Shown here piece by piece: positions 23,386-32,618 of a DNA stretch of 32,618 bases. The DNA is from Acaudatibacter sp035532115 (GTDB taxonomy: Bacteria; Pseudomonadota; Alphaproteobacteria; Caulobacterales; Caulobacteraceae). The stretch is from positions 1 to 32,618 of the forward strand of contig DATKRO010000002.1 of NCBI GenBank assembly GCA_035532115.1, written 5' to 3'. Under the pieces are notes generated by a model that had not been told where the DNA came from, ran no database searches, and saw nothing but the letters and a program-made list of their open reading frames with translations. Within the stretch, counting starts at the first letter, position 1; every line of letters starts with the position of its first letter. Made by a program: the position numbers and the translations under genes.

Positions 23386-24915
23386 CTAGCGCCAGATCGG
23401 CGCTCCGCCTCCCGGCAGGCCGAGGCTGGGCCATTTGCGCGTCACGGTCTCGATCACCGCCTCGTCCATGCGGATCTGCCGGCCCCAGGGGCGCTGCGTC
23501 TCCGGCGGCCATTTGCTGGTGGCGTCGAGGCCGATCTTCGAGCCGAGGCCCGACTGGGGCGAGGCGAAATCGAGGTAGTCGATCGGGGTCGACTCGACGA
23601 GGGTGATGTCGCGGGCCGGATCCATGCGCGTCGCGATGGCCCACATCACGTCCTTCCAGTTGCGCGCGTCGATGTCGTCGTCCACCACGATCACCCATTT
23701 GGTGTACATGAACTGGCGCAGGAACGACCAGACCGCCATCATCACCCGCTTGGCGTGGCCGGGGTAGGCCTTCTTCATCGAGACCACGGCGATGCGGTAG
23801 CTGCACCCCTCCGGCGGCAGCCAGAAATCGACGATCTCGGGGAACTGGGCGGTGAGCAGCGGCACGAAGACCTCGTTGAGCGCCTCGCCCAGGACCGAGG
23901 GCTCGTCGGGCGGGCGGCCGGTGTGGGTGGTCAGATAGATCGGATCGCGCCGCATGGTGATCGCCGTCACCTGGAAGACGGGGAAGGGCTCGACCGAGTT
24001 GTAATAGCCGGTGTGGTCGCCGTAGGGTCCCTCGTCGGCGTAGTCGTCGAGCAGCACCTCGCCCTCGATGACCATCTCGGCCTGGGCCGGAACCAGGAGC
24101 GGCTGGGTCCTGGCGGGAACCAGCTCCACCGCCGCGCCGCGCAAGAGGCCGGCGAACTGGTATTCCGAGAGGGTGTCCGGGACCGGGGTGACCGCCGCCA
24201 GGATGGTCCCCGGATCGGCGCCAATGACGGCGCAGGCGGGCAGGGGCCCCGGCCGGCCGGCGCCCTTCCAGCGACGGTGGTGCTGGGCGCCGCCGCGATG
24301 GGCGAGCCAGCGCATGATGGTGCGGTCGCGCCCGATCACCTGCATGCGGTAGATGCCGAGGTTGAAATCGTCCTCGCGCGAACTCGAAGGCCCCCTGGTG
24401 ACGACGAGCGGCCAGGTGATCAGCGGCGCAGGCTCGCCGGGCCAGCAGGTCTGGATCGGCAACGCCGCCAGATCGATGTTCGAGCCGGTGAGCACCACCT
24501 GCTGCACCGGCGCCCGCGCCACCTTTCTTGGCCGCATGTCCATGACGGTGCGGGCGAGCGGGATCAGGTCCAGCGCCTCCTTCATGCCGCGCGGCGGCTC
24601 GGGGCTGCGCAGGAGCGCCAGCAGTTCGCCGACCTCGCGCAGATCGGCGGGCGACGTCCGCGCCCCGCCCTTCAGCGTCACCCCCATGGCGACGCGCTTC
24701 ACCGTGCCGAAGAGATTGGCGAGGCAGGGGATCGCCGACACCTGGCCATCCGCCCGGATCGGCCGCTCGAACAGCACGGCGGGGCCGCCGGCGGCGAGCA
24801 GCCGCGTGCAGATCTCGGTGATCTCCAGCTCGATAGAGACCGGCTCGGTCACCCGCACCAGCTCGCCCTCGGATTCCAGGCGCGCGATGAAGTCCCTCAG
24901 ACTGCGGTAGGCCAT
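23386..24915 (-). CDS. ubiD: UbiD-family decarboxylase (3-octaprenyl-4-hydroxybenzoate decarboxylase)
   Basis: A 509-residue prenylated-FMN-dependent decarboxylase, the ubiquinone-pathway enzyme by length and sequence. Seen: SLRDFIARLESEGELVRV at the start, NLFGTVKRVAMG, the GIYRMQVIGRDRTIMRWLAHRGGAQHHRRW-type cofactor region, EGEVLLDDYADEGPYGDHTGYYN with the catalytic Glu-Arg-Glu group region, and the end-domain VDDDIDARNWKDVMWAIATRMDP. ATG 24915 has GGGAG upstream. Its flavin-prenylating partner UbiX is not in the window. It diverges from trpF with 82 bases between. Confidence 0.95.
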   Translation of the reverse strand: MAYRSLRDFIARLESEGELVRVTEPVSIELEITEICTRLLAAGGPAVLFERPIRADGQVSAIPCLANLFGTVKRVAMGVTLKGGARTSPADLREVGELLALLRSPEPPRGMKEALDLIPLARTVMDMRPRKVARAPVQQVVLTGSNIDLAALPIQTCWPGEPAPLITWPLVVTRGPSSSREDDFNLGIYRMQVIGRDRTIMRWLAHRGGAQHHRRWKGAGRPGPLPACAVIGADPGTILAAVTPVPDTLSEYQFAGLLRGAAVELVPARTQPLLVPAQAEMVIEGEVLLDDYADEGPYGDHTGYYNSVEPFPVFQVTAITMRRDPIYLTTHTGRPPDEPSVLGEALNEVFVPLLTAQFPEIVDFWLPPEGCSYRIAVVSMKKAYPGHAKRVMMAVWSFLRQFMYTKWVIVVDDDIDARNWKDVMWAIATRMDPARDITLVESTPIDYLDFASPQSGLGSKIGLDATSKWPPETQRPWGRQIRMDEAVIETVTRKWPSLGLPGGGAPIWR

Positions 24916-24997
24916 CTGTTCTCCCGGCGCGGCAGAGCCCCCGCGTCCCGCGGGGAAGAGCGAGGGAAGGACCTCGCGATCCGACCTCCCGTGCGCT

Positions 24998-25648
24998 ATG
25001 GCCGATTGCATGGCGCTGGCCAAGATTTGCGGACTCTCGACCCCCGAGACGGTGGCGGCGGCGGTGGCGCACGGCGCGGCCTATCTCGGCTTCACCTTTT
25101 TCGACAAGAGTCCCCGCTGCGTCACGCCCGAGCTGGCGGCGCGGCTGGCGGCGCCGGCGCGGGGCAGGACGCGGATCGTGGCGCTGGCGGTCGATCCCTC
25201 CGACGTGCTGCTGCGCCAGATCGCCGAGGCGCTGCGGCCGGACTTCATCCAGCTGCACGGGCGCGAGACGCCGGCCAGGGTGCGCGAGGCGGCGATGCGA
25301 ACCGGGGCCGGGACGATCAAGGCGATCCCGATCGGCGAGGCGGCCGATCTCGCCCGCGTCTGCGACTACGAAGCCACCGCCGACCACGTCATGCTCGACG
25401 CCAGGGTCCCGCCCGGCGCCGACCGGCCCGGCGGCCAGGGGATCAGCTTCGACTGGTCGCTGACCGCCGGCCGCCGCTTCGCCCGCCCCTGGTTCCTCGC
25501 CGGCGGGCTCGACCCCTGGAACGTCGCCGAGGCGGTGCGGGTCTCGGGCGCGCCGATCGTGGACGTTTCCTCTGGCGTGGAGCGCGGCGCCGGCCTAAAG
25601 GACCCGGCTCTCATCGAGGCCTTCCTGCGGGCGGCCGCCGGCGCCTGA
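24998..25648 (+). CDS. trpF: Phosphoribosylanthranilate isomerase
   Basis: A 216-residue TIM-barrel enzyme of tryptophan synthesis. The catalytic Cys11 lies in AKICGLS; others are YLGFTFFDKSPRCV, IQLHGRETP, the catalytic Asp in VMLDARV, and LAGGLDPWNVAEAV followed by VDVSSGVERGAGLKD near the end. ATG 24998 is used; a second ATG at 25010 (MALAKICG) would fit the family start equally well. It heads the cluster trpF-trpB-trpA-accD-folC. Confidence 0.95.
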   Translation: MADCMALAKICGLSTPETVAAAVAHGAAYLGFTFFDKSPRCVTPELAARLAAPARGRTRIVALAVDPSDVLLRQIAEALRPDFIQLHGRETPARVREAAMRTGAGTIKAIPIGEAADLARVCDYEATADHVMLDARVPPGADRPGGQGISFDWSLTAGRRFARPWFLAGGLDPWNVAEAVRVSGAPIVDVSSGVERGAGLKDPALIEAFLRAAAGA

Positions 25649-25656
25649 CGGTCACT

Positions 25657-26873
<1,217 letters not shown>

Positions 26874-26877
<4 letters not shown>

Positions 26878-27701
26878 CCCAGGAGCGCCTGCAGCGGCGG
26901 TTCGCCGACCTGGCGCGGCAGGGGCGGGCCGGATTCGTCGCCTATGTGATGGGCGGCGATCCGGACGCCGCGGCGACGCTGGCGATCCTGAAGGCGATGC
27001 CCGAGGCCGGCGTCGACATCATCGAGCTGGGGTTCGCCTTCTCCGATCCCATGGCCGACGGCCCGGCGGTGCAGCGCGCGGCGCTGCGGGCGCTGGCGGC
27101 CGGCGCGACCCTGGCCGGAACGCTGGAGATCGTCAGGCGCTTCCGCTCCGGCGACGCGGCGACGCCGCTGGTGCTGATGGGCTACCTGAACCCGGTGCTC
27201 AGTCACGGGCTGGAGCGCTTCGCCGCCGAGGCGGCGTCCGCCGGCGTCGACGGGGTCATCCTGGTCGACTACCCGCCGGAGGAGGCGGACCCCGTGGCCG
27301 ACGCGCTCGACGCCGTCGGGATCGCCCTGGTGCGGCTGGCGACGCCGACCACGGACGCGGCGCGGCTGCCCGCCGTGGTGCGGCGCACCTCCGGGTTCGT
27401 CTATTACGTCGCCGTGACCGGCGTGACGGGCGGCAAGGCGGCCGACGCCGCGGCGGTGGCGGGCGCGGTCGAGCGGGTGCGCCAGGCGTCCGGCCTGCCG
27501 GTGGCGGTGGGCTTTGGCGTGCGCACGCCCGAGCAGGCCGCGGCGATCGCGAAGGTGGCGGACGCGGTGGTGGTGGGCTCGGCGCTGGTGGACGCTGCGG
27601 CCGAGGCGATCGCACAGAACCGTGATCCCGTCTCGAAAGTTCTGGAAACGGCGGGACGCCTCGCTAAGGCTGTGCGGTCCTCGCGAGTCAGGGGCGGCTG
27701 A
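26874..27701 (+). CDS. trpA: Tryptophan synthase alpha chain
   Basis: A 275-residue TIM-barrel protein that releases indole from indole-glycerol phosphate. Catalytic Glu51 (IIELGFAFSDP; most relatives have ELGVPFSDP) and Asp62 (MADGP) are present, as are LMGYLNPVL, VDYPPEEAD and YYVAVTGVTGGK, VGFGVRTPEQ. Overlaps trpB by four bases, so the two subunits of the channelled complex are coupled. Confidence 0.95.
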
Positions 27702-27710
27702 AAGCTCGAA

Positions 27711-28643
27711 ATGGCTTTGGCGGACGACAAGAGGAACCAGCCGGTGCGCAACCCTGCGCCGGCGGCCGGGCGCGAGCGGGGCGGTTGGCTGGCCAAGATC
27801 GCGCCGGGCGTGCGCAAGCTCGTCGCCAAGCGCGAGACGCCGGAGAACCTCTGGGTCAAGTGCCCGGACACCGGCGAGATGATCTACCGCTCCGACCTGG
27901 AGGCGGCGCTCTGGGTGACGCCGGCGGGGCGGCACATGCGCATCCGCCCGGCGCTGCGCTTTGCCTATACCTTCGACCATGCGCGCTTCACGGCGCTGCG
28001 CCTGCCCACGGCGCCGGACGATCCGCTGCAGTTCACCGTGGGCAAGTCCTATGCCGACGCCCTGGCCGCGGCGCGCAAGGCCACCGGCGAGAACGACGCC
28101 ATGGCGGCCGCGGTGGGCGAGATCGGCGGCGTCGCCACCGTGGTGCTGGTGCAGGACTTCGCCTTCATCGGCGGCTCGATGGGCACGGCGACCGGCGAGG
28201 CCTTCCTCGCCGCCGCGGACGAGGCGCTGAAGCGCAAGGCCCCGTTCGTGGCCTTCACCGCCTCCGGCGGCATGCGGATGCAGGAGGGCACGCTTTCGCT
28301 GATGCAGATGGCGCGCACCACGGTGGCGATCGGCCGGCTGCGCGCGGCGCATCTGCCCTATGTCGTGGTGATGACCGACCCCACCACCGCCGGCGTCACC
28401 GCCTCCTACGCCATGCTGGGCGACGTGCAGCTGGCCGAGCCCGGGGCGCTGATCGGCTTCACCGGCCGCAGGGTGATCGAACAGACCATCCGCGAGACCC
28501 TGCCCCCCGGCTTCCAGACCGCCGAGTTCCAGGTGGAGCGCGGCATGGTCGACCGGGTGGTGACGCGCCAGGAGCTGCCCGCGGTGCTGGGCTCGATCCT
28601 GCGCACCCTGCTCTCCGGCCGCGACCGCCTCTTCGCCGCCTGA
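27711..28643 (+). CDS. accD: Acetyl-CoA carboxylase carboxyltransferase beta subunit, degenerate zinc site
   Basis: A 310-residue subunit that, with AccA, transfers the carboxyl group from biotin to acetyl-CoA for fatty-acid synthesis. Crotonase-fold motifs such as GGSMGTATGEAF, FTASGGMRMQEGTLSLMQMA, TDPTTAGVTASYAMLGD and GFTGRRVIEQTI are intact. The N-terminal zinc ribbon is not: where E. coli has C-x2-C-x15-C-x2-C, this protein has Cys51, Thr54, Thr70, Gly73. Some alphaproteobacterial AccD proteins are known to me to lack part of this set. ATG 27711 is nine bases after trpA. Confidence 0.95.
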   Translation: MALADDKRNQPVRNPAPAAGRERGGWLAKIAPGVRKLVAKRETPENLWVKCPDTGEMIYRSDLEAALWVTPAGRHMRIRPALRFAYTFDHARFTALRLPTAPDDPLQFTVGKSYADALAAARKATGENDAMAAAVGEIGGVATVVLVQDFAFIGGSMGTATGEAFLAAADEALKRKAPFVAFTASGGMRMQEGTLSLMQMARTTVAIGRLRAAHLPYVVVMTDPTTAGVTASYAMLGDVQLAEPGALIGFTGRRVIEQTIRETLPPGFQTAEFQVERGMVDRVVTRQELPAVLGSILRTLLSGRDRLFAA

Positions 28644-28656
28644 ACCGGCCTCAGTC

Positions 28657-30000
28657 TTGAGCGAGCCGCTCGTGAAGCCCGACTACGACGCCCTGCGCGC
28701 TTCCGACGTGACGATCGCGCGCCTGCGCGCCCTGCACCCGTCGCTGATCGACCTCTCCACCGGGCGGGTGGAGCGGCTGCTGGCGGCGCTGGACCATCCG
28801 CAGCGGCGCATGGGGCCGGTGATCCACGTCGCCGGGACCAACGGCAAGGGCTCGACCTGCGCCTATCTGCGCGCAATCGCCGAAGCCGGCGGGCTGAAGG
28901 TCCATGCGCTCTCCTCGCCGCATCTGGTGCGCTTCGCCGAACGCATCCGCATCGCCGGCGAGCTGATCGGCGAGGCGGAGCTGGGACGCCGGATCGACGA
29001 GGTCGAGGCGGCCAACGCGGGCCGGCCGATCAGCTTCTTCGAGATCACCACCTGCCTTGCCTTCCACGCCTTCGCCGAGGCGCCGGCCGACCTCTGCGTC
29101 ATCGAGGTGGGGCTGGGCGGCCGCTTCGACGCCACCAACGTCTTCGAGGCGCCGGCGGTCTCGGTGATCACGCCGGTGGACTACGATCACCTGGAGATGC
29201 TGGGGCCGGAGCTTTCCAAGATCGCCTGGGAAAAGGCCGGCGTCGTCAAGGCGGGGCGCCCGGTGGTCGCGGCCCGCCAGATGGACGAGGCCCTGGCGGT
29301 GATCGAGGCCGAGGCGAAGCGCCTGGGCGCGCCGCTGCGGCTGATGGGGCGCGACTTCGACGCCTGGGAGGAGCGCGGGCGCCTGGTGGTGCAGTTCGAG
29401 GACAGGCTCATGGATCTGCCGCCGCCGGGGCTGTTCGGGGCGCACCAGTTCGCCAACGCCGCCCTCGCCGTGGCCGCCATCGATGCGTTCGGCGACGCCC
29501 GGATCGACGAGGCCGCGATGGCGCGCGGCGTCGCCGGCGCGCTCTGGCCGGGCCGCTTCCAGCGCCTCGACGAGGGACCCTTGGCGCAGATGGCGCGGCG
29601 CCGCGGCTCGGACCTGTGGCTCGACGGCGCCCACAACCCCCACGCCGGCGCGGCGCTGGCCGCCGCCGCGGCGCGGCTGGCCGGCCGCGACGGTCGTCCG
29701 GCGGCGCTCGTCGTCGGCATGCTGGGGCGCAAGGACGCCGCCGGGTTCTTCGCCCACTTCGCCGAGCTGGCGCCGCGCGTCTTTGCGACCGGCTTCTCCT
29801 CCCCCAGCGCCACGGCGCCCGAGGCGCTGGCCGCCGCCGCGTGCGCCGCCGGTCTGGAGGCGCAGGTCTGCGACGGCGTGGAAGACGCCCTGGCGCGCGC
29901 CCTGGCGACGGACGGGCCTGCCCCGCACGTGATCGTCTGCGGCTCGCTGCACTTCGTCGGCGACGTCCTGGCCATGGCGCCGCAGACCTGGCCGACCTAG
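28657..30000 (+). CDS. folC: Bifunctional folylpolyglutamate synthase / dihydrofolate synthase
   Basis: A 447-residue Mur-ligase-type enzyme that adds glutamate to dihydropteroate and folates. The P-loop GTNGKGSTCAYL, the SSPHLVRFAERIRI and EVGLGGRFDATN blocks, the catalytic-region ITPVDYDHLEMLG and the C-terminal DGAHNPHAG are characteristic. The start is TTG 28657 (MSEPLVKP), 13 bases after accD; GTG 28672 in the same frame is an alternative. Last gene of the trp-acc-fol cluster. Confidence 0.94.
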   Translation: MSEPLVKPDYDALRASDVTIARLRALHPSLIDLSTGRVERLLAALDHPQRRMGPVIHVAGTNGKGSTCAYLRAIAEAGGLKVHALSSPHLVRFAERIRIAGELIGEAELGRRIDEVEAANAGRPISFFEITTCLAFHAFAEAPADLCVIEVGLGGRFDATNVFEAPAVSVITPVDYDHLEMLGPELSKIAWEKAGVVKAGRPVVAARQMDEALAVIEAEAKRLGAPLRLMGRDFDAWEERGRLVVQFEDRLMDLPPPGLFGAHQFANAALAVAAIDAFGDARIDEAAMARGVAGALWPGRFQRLDEGPLAQMARRRGSDLWLDGAHNPHAGAALAAAAARLAGRDGRPAALVVGMLGRKDAAGFFAHFAELAPRVFATGFSSPSATAPEALAAAACAAGLEAQVCDGVEDALARALATDGPAPHVIVCGSLHFVGDVLAMAPQTWPT

Positions 30001-30016
30001 AGCCGCGCGGGGGCCG

Positions 30017-30724
30017 CTAGGCCGGGTAGTCGAGCGAGGGATACCAGTCCGCGCCGCGCCCCTCGGGCGTCATGTCGAGCACCGTCCACAGCGGGGCCGG
30101 GTCGGGGGCGCCGCGCGGGTCCTGGCCGGGATCGCTCGCCGTCATCTCCTCGGACCAGAAGTGGCGGATCGCGCCCTCCCTGCGGGTGAAGACGGCAACG
30201 CCGCCACTATCCAATCCGCCGTCGGGGCTTGCCGCATATTCGCGCGTGAAGGCGTCGTCGAGAGCGCTGGCGAGCCTGAGATTCTTCCAGCCCCGCTCGC
30301 GCTTCACCGCCGCGAGCCGCTCCAGGGGCGAGCGCGCGACCACCACGAGAGACACCCTCTGAGCAAGGTCGTCGGCGTTGCCGTCCCAGGCGTCCAGCAG
30401 GTTCGTGCACATCGGGCACGGCCGCTTCCTCTCGGGACCGAACATGTAGTTGTAGACCACCAGCGTCTGCTTGTCCCCGAACAGGCCGGCGAGGTCGCAG
30501 GGGCCGGCCTCGGTATTGAAGCGGTAGTCACCGGTCACCAGACCTCCAGGCGGCAGCGCCCGGCGCTGCGCCGCCACCTTCTCGATCTGGCGGCGCAGCT
30601 CGAACTCCTCGGTCAGCAGCGCCTGTCGCGCCGAACGGTACTCGGCGCTCTCGTTGGGAATGCGAATCGGGTTGTCGCGGGCGAGCTGGGCGGCGGGAAC
30701 CACGGTCTCGGCATTGGCGTCCAT
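30017..30724 (-). CDS. DUF899 thioredoxin-like protein
   Basis: A 235-residue protein of the DUF899 family. The core has a thioredoxin-like fold: LAGLFGDKQTLVVYNYMFGPERKRPCPMCTNLLDAWDG, where Cys103-x2-Cys106 occupies the redox position, then RVSLVVVARSPLERL, and a C-terminal stretch containing WTVLDMTPEGRG and the final YPSLDYPA. The molecular role of the family is not established; a redox or peroxidase-like role is inferred. ATG 30724 has GGAG eight bases upstream. It converges on folC with 16 bases between. Confidence 0.88.
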   Translation of the reverse strand: MDANAETVVPAAQLARDNPIRIPNESAEYRSARQALLTEEFELRRQIEKVAAQRRALPPGGLVTGDYRFNTEAGPCDLAGLFGDKQTLVVYNYMFGPERKRPCPMCTNLLDAWDGNADDLAQRVSLVVVARSPLERLAAVKRERGWKNLRLASALDDAFTREYAASPDGGLDSGGVAVFTRREGAIRHFWSEEMTASDPGQDPRGAPDPAPLWTVLDMTPEGRGADWYPSLDYPA

Positions 30725-30859
30725 GGATGGTCTCCGGAAGTGTCTTTCATCGAAGACGAAGCTAGCGCGTCCGGACCGACACGTCCCCCGGCGTATTTTT
30801 CAGGACTCCCTGGGTTCGCTGGGCGAGGGCGTTCCAGGAGCCAAGCCGGCGGGGAAGCT

Positions 30860-31498
30860 TCATCCACCGAACGCCCAGGCCGCCATGAGCGGGAGTTCGG
30901 CTCGCCAGAACGCGTCGCCGTGCGACCCGTCCCGTTCGGTCATCACGACGTCCGCCCCTGCATGGCGCAGCGCGTCCGCCCACCGCGCCGCGTTCTCGCG
31001 AAAGAAAGGCTCCCGGGTTCCGGCGACGAGGTACACGCGCGGAAGCTGGGCGGGCATCGCGGCGGGCGGTCGGTAGCCCCCGCCCGGCGAGGCGCAAAAT
31101 ACCGCGCCATAGATGTCCGGATGCCGCAGTCCGAGGGCGAGCGCCAGCTCTCCACCCGCCGAGACCCCGAACACCGCCGTGCGTTGCCTGGGCAGCTCGA
31201 CGCCGAAACGCGACTGCGCCCAGTCGCGGACGTCCTCGACGAAGAACCTCTCGTGCGCCGCGAACCGTTGCGGATCGAAGCCGGGCGAGTATTCGTGAAG
31301 CCGCAGCGTCTCATCGGCCAACCGGTGGACGCCGACGATCATCGTGGAGGGAGCGCCGGCCGCCGTGACGGATTCCCCCCACTGCGCGATCAGCTGACCG
31401 TCACCGGCGAACACCACGGCCTGTGGCGGACGCGGCGGAAGGTACACCGTGACCTGGCGACCACCGTCGTATTCGAGCGTCTCGGTGACGAGTTCCAT
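30860..31498 (-). CDS. Putative esterase, alpha/beta hydrolase (Fes/EsteraseD-like)
   Basis: A 212-residue protein resembling the catalytic domain of enterochelin-esterase-like hydrolases. The nucleophile Ser113 is in GVSAGGELAL, and the catalytic His193 in DGSHGDAFW; an Asp or Glu between about 163 and 190 would complete the triad. The early FAGDGQ and late VYLVAGTREPFF strands fit the fold. No signal peptide is visible, so it is probably cytoplasmic. I take ATG 31498; an upstream TTG (31507) is possible but neither has a good ribosome site. Substrate unknown. Confidence 0.8.
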   Translation of the reverse strand: MELVTETLEYDGGRQVTVYLPPRPPQAVVFAGDGQLIAQWGESVTAAGAPSTMIVGVHRLADETLRLHEYSPGFDPQRFAAHERFFVEDVRDWAQSRFGVELPRQRTAVFGVSAGGELALALGLRHPDIYGAVFCASPGGGYRPPAAMPAQLPRVYLVAGTREPFFRENAARWADALRHAGADVVMTERDGSHGDAFWRAELPLMAAWAFGG

Positions 31499-31603
31499 GG
31501 CGCTCAATGTTGCGGCACTTTGACCAAAGGTTCAATCGACTCAATTCTCAAGCGCGCTCCGTACGGCTGCGAATTCCTTCTCGATGACGCTGAGATAAGT
31601 CTT

Positions 31604-31981
31604 CTAGCCTGCTTTCCTGACCTTAGCCCGCTCGGCATTCGCCGCGATTTTCGCTTGGACGAGGTGGCGTACCACGGCCTCCGGAAGCGGTTTGTCCGGC
31701 GTGAAACGGATGGCGCCGTTGCTGGTGTCATAGTCTTTCAGTGCCTCGGCGAAGGCCGCCACGATCGTCCCGTTCCAGGCGTACAAGGCGCAGTGGTTCG
31801 CGTGCGCCGCAAAGCCAACGAGCATCCCATTGAGCCGGAAGGCCGGGATTTGGTAGCTGATGCACTCCTGCGCGTCCGGCGCCGCCGAACGGATGGTCTC
31901 CCGCAGCGCCTGCAGCGCGGCCCGCTTGTCTGCGCTCGGAGGTGACAGGTAATCGTCGATGGTTTTCGGTTTGCTGGTCGT
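31604..31981 (-). CDS. DUF1801 (YdhG-like) protein with an ACG where the start codon should be
   Basis: The 125-residue frame has the whole DUF1801 pattern: KPKTIDDYLSPPSADKRAAL near the start, ETIRSAAPDAQECISYQIPAFRLNG, then MLVGFAAHANHCALYAW and IRFTPDKPLPEAVVRHLV. No ATG, GTG or TTG occurs in this frame before Met53. An ACG at 31981-31979, followed by Thr-Ser-Lys-Pro-Lys-Thr, stands exactly where the family starts and eight bases after a perfect GAGGAG ribosome site. Either ACG is used as a rare start, or a single T-to-C change has silenced the gene. The family is small cytoplasmic proteins of uncertain role. Confidence 0.7.
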   Translation of the reverse strand, partial: TTSKPKTIDDYLSPPSADKRAALQALRETIRSAAPDAQECISYQIPAFRLNGMLVGFAAHANHCALYAWNGTIVAAFAEALKDYDTSNGAIRFTPDKPLPEAVVRHLVQAKIAANAERAKVRKAG

Positions 31982-32198
31982 GAGGGTCGCTCCTCGGCAA
32001 GCTGCTGGGCTTCCAAGCCAATCCGTACAACGGCGTCGGTTCGGAAACCGATCGCGGCGCCGACGCCGTCCTTCCGTTCAGCCGGCTTGTCCGCCATCGG
32101 TGGATTGGCGGACTCGTTTGCCGCGTCCGGATCGGGACACTCATTCACCGCGTCCGCACGGGACGTAGCCTCGTCACCCCCTCGCGGCGTATAGGACC

Positions 32199-32441
32199 TT
32201 AGTCCTTCTGGCGCAGGCTCACGCCGTGGATCAGCCCGTCCTCGCCGGCGCGGAAGACCACGCCCGCCGCCTCCACCGCTTCCTTGACCTTCATCACCGT
32301 CTCGAACCTCGCCTGGAAGGTTTCCTCGGAGCCCTCTAGCCGCTTGATCGTGATCGCCGAGACGCCGGCTTCATCGGCCAGACGCTGTTGGCTCCAGCCC
32401 AGGAGGGCGCGGGCGGCACGGATCTGTAGGTTCGAGATCAT
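32199..32441 (-). CDS. Small XRE-family helix-turn-helix regulator
   Basis: An 80-residue protein starting MISNLQIRAARALLGWSQ. The helix-turn-helix covers about 5-35 (ARALLGWSQQRLADEAGVSAITIKRLE), followed by a short dimerisation part (FQARFETVMKVKEAVEAAGVVF...GVSLR) seen in many short stand-alone XRE proteins. I choose ATG 32441 as family-like; a TTG at 32483 would add 14 residues. It diverges from a VOC-family gene, and an inverted repeat lies between them. Confidence 0.85.
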   Translation of the reverse strand: MISNLQIRAARALLGWSQQRLADEAGVSAITIKRLEGSEETFQARFETVMKVKEAVEAAGVVFRAGEDGLIHGVSLRQKD

Positions 32442-32462
32442 GCTTGACGCGAGCCCTCGAAA

Positions 32463-32477
32463 GATACTTTTTGTATC
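32463..32477. promoter_or_regulatory. Inverted repeat, possible operator of the XRE regulator
   Basis: GATAC-TTTTT-GTATC is a perfect palindrome with five-base arms in an AT-rich patch between the XRE gene (start 32441) and the VOC gene (start 32503). Autoregulatory XRE proteins commonly bind such elements, so control of both genes is plausible but unproven. Confidence 0.45.
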
Positions 32478-32502
32478 AATCAAGATAGCAAAGGGTTCGC
32501 GG

Positions 32503-32618
32503 ATGGTCCAGATCGCGAGCGCCGCGCCTGTCCTGCTGGTGGCGGATGTGTTCGAGACGGCGGAATACTACCGCGACGTCCTTGGCTTCCACTTCGATCA
32601 GATATACGGCGAGCCACC
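32503..32618 (+). CDS. VOC-family (glyoxalase/bleomycin-resistance-like) protein, 3' end cut off
   Basis: Only the first 38 codons lie in the window. MVQIASAAPVLLVADVFETAEYYRDVLGF is the first beta-alpha-beta unit of a VOC metal-binding domain, followed by the FDQIYGEP turn. AAAGGG lies eight bases upstream of the ATG. The function (dioxygenase, glyoxalase or resistance protein) cannot be told from this part. Confidence 0.85.
   Translation, partial: MVQIASAAPVLLVADVFETAEYYRDVLGFHFDQIYGEP

Noticed and set aside
22762..25656. Long upstream extension of the trpB frame through fcl, ubiD and trpF regions
   Set aside because: Absence of stops is due to GC content; conserved TrpB begins only after 25657, and the other genes lie in other frames.
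30696..30721. GGAAC-N17-CGTC on the plus strand
   Set aside because: Last base differs, and it lies inside the start of the DUF899 gene on the other strand with no plus-strand gene after it.
31985..32148. A minus-strand frame upstream of the DUF1801 gene (starting MNECPDPD)
   Set aside because: It runs on into the DUF1801 region in the wrong frame, has no recognisable domain and no clear ribosome site; possible but not supportable.
32168..32198. Attachment site or mobile-element border near the right edge
   Set aside because: No integrase, tRNA or direct repeat pair is visible in the window to support it.

Overview
The window is very GC-rich, gene-dense DNA from an alphaproteobacterium, most likely of the Caulobacterales. 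That is inferred from a PhyR whose phospho-Asp falls at residue 192, a HWE-family kinase, the trpFBA-accD-folC order and the rbfA-truB-rpsO-pnp order. The exact genus cannot be fixed from sequence alone. I see no tRNA, rRNA, CRISPR array or insertion sequence.

Region 1 (1-12127) reads as a general-stress-response (GSR) island. It holds phyR, the master regulator, and near its far end a HWE histidine kinase fused to a receiver. Between them are seven perfect matches to the sigma-EcfG promoter (GGAAC-N16/17-CGTT): before phyR (1-25), before a DUF1328 gene (912-937), a palindromic divergent pair serving an Mrp-type cation/proton antiporter operon and a small membrane protein (1880-1907), before a structured non-coding stretch (6139-6163), before a membrane protein-lipid kinase-phosphoesterase operon (6380-6404), and before a YqjD-YqjE-SodB-DUF1328 operon (10520-10545, minus strand). 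The non-coding stretch is a strong candidate for a sigma-EcfG-dependent small RNA with an exposed run of seven C, resembling GsrN of Caulobacter in regulation and layout.

Region 2 (12144-15999, minus) is a three-gene exported molybdenum aldehyde oxidoreductase of the PaoABC type. Region 3 (16191-20247, minus) is the translation/RNA-decay cluster rbfA-truB-rpsO-pnp. Its usual upstream partner infB is not there. Instead there are decayed toxin-antitoxin genes (20414-21093): a YefM-like antitoxin, a YoeB-like toxin frameshifted so that it reads into rbfA, and a C-terminal scrap of a VapC toxin.

Region 4 (21310-23374) makes GDP-L-fucose (gmd, fcl). Region 5 has ubiD (minus) diverging from trpF-trpB-trpA-accD-folC, which link tryptophan, fatty-acid and folate synthesis. 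Region 6 (30017-32618) is a looser set of accessory genes: a DUF899 thioredoxin-like protein, an esterase, a DUF1801 gene whose start codon reads ACG, a small XRE regulator, and the start of a VOC-family gene cut off by the window edge.

A GC-rich palindromic intergenic repeat occurs at three places (1165-1568, 8560-8815, 16070-16170), twice exactly between converging genes. Many genes in operons overlap by 1-4 bases, and several use TTG or GTG starts.
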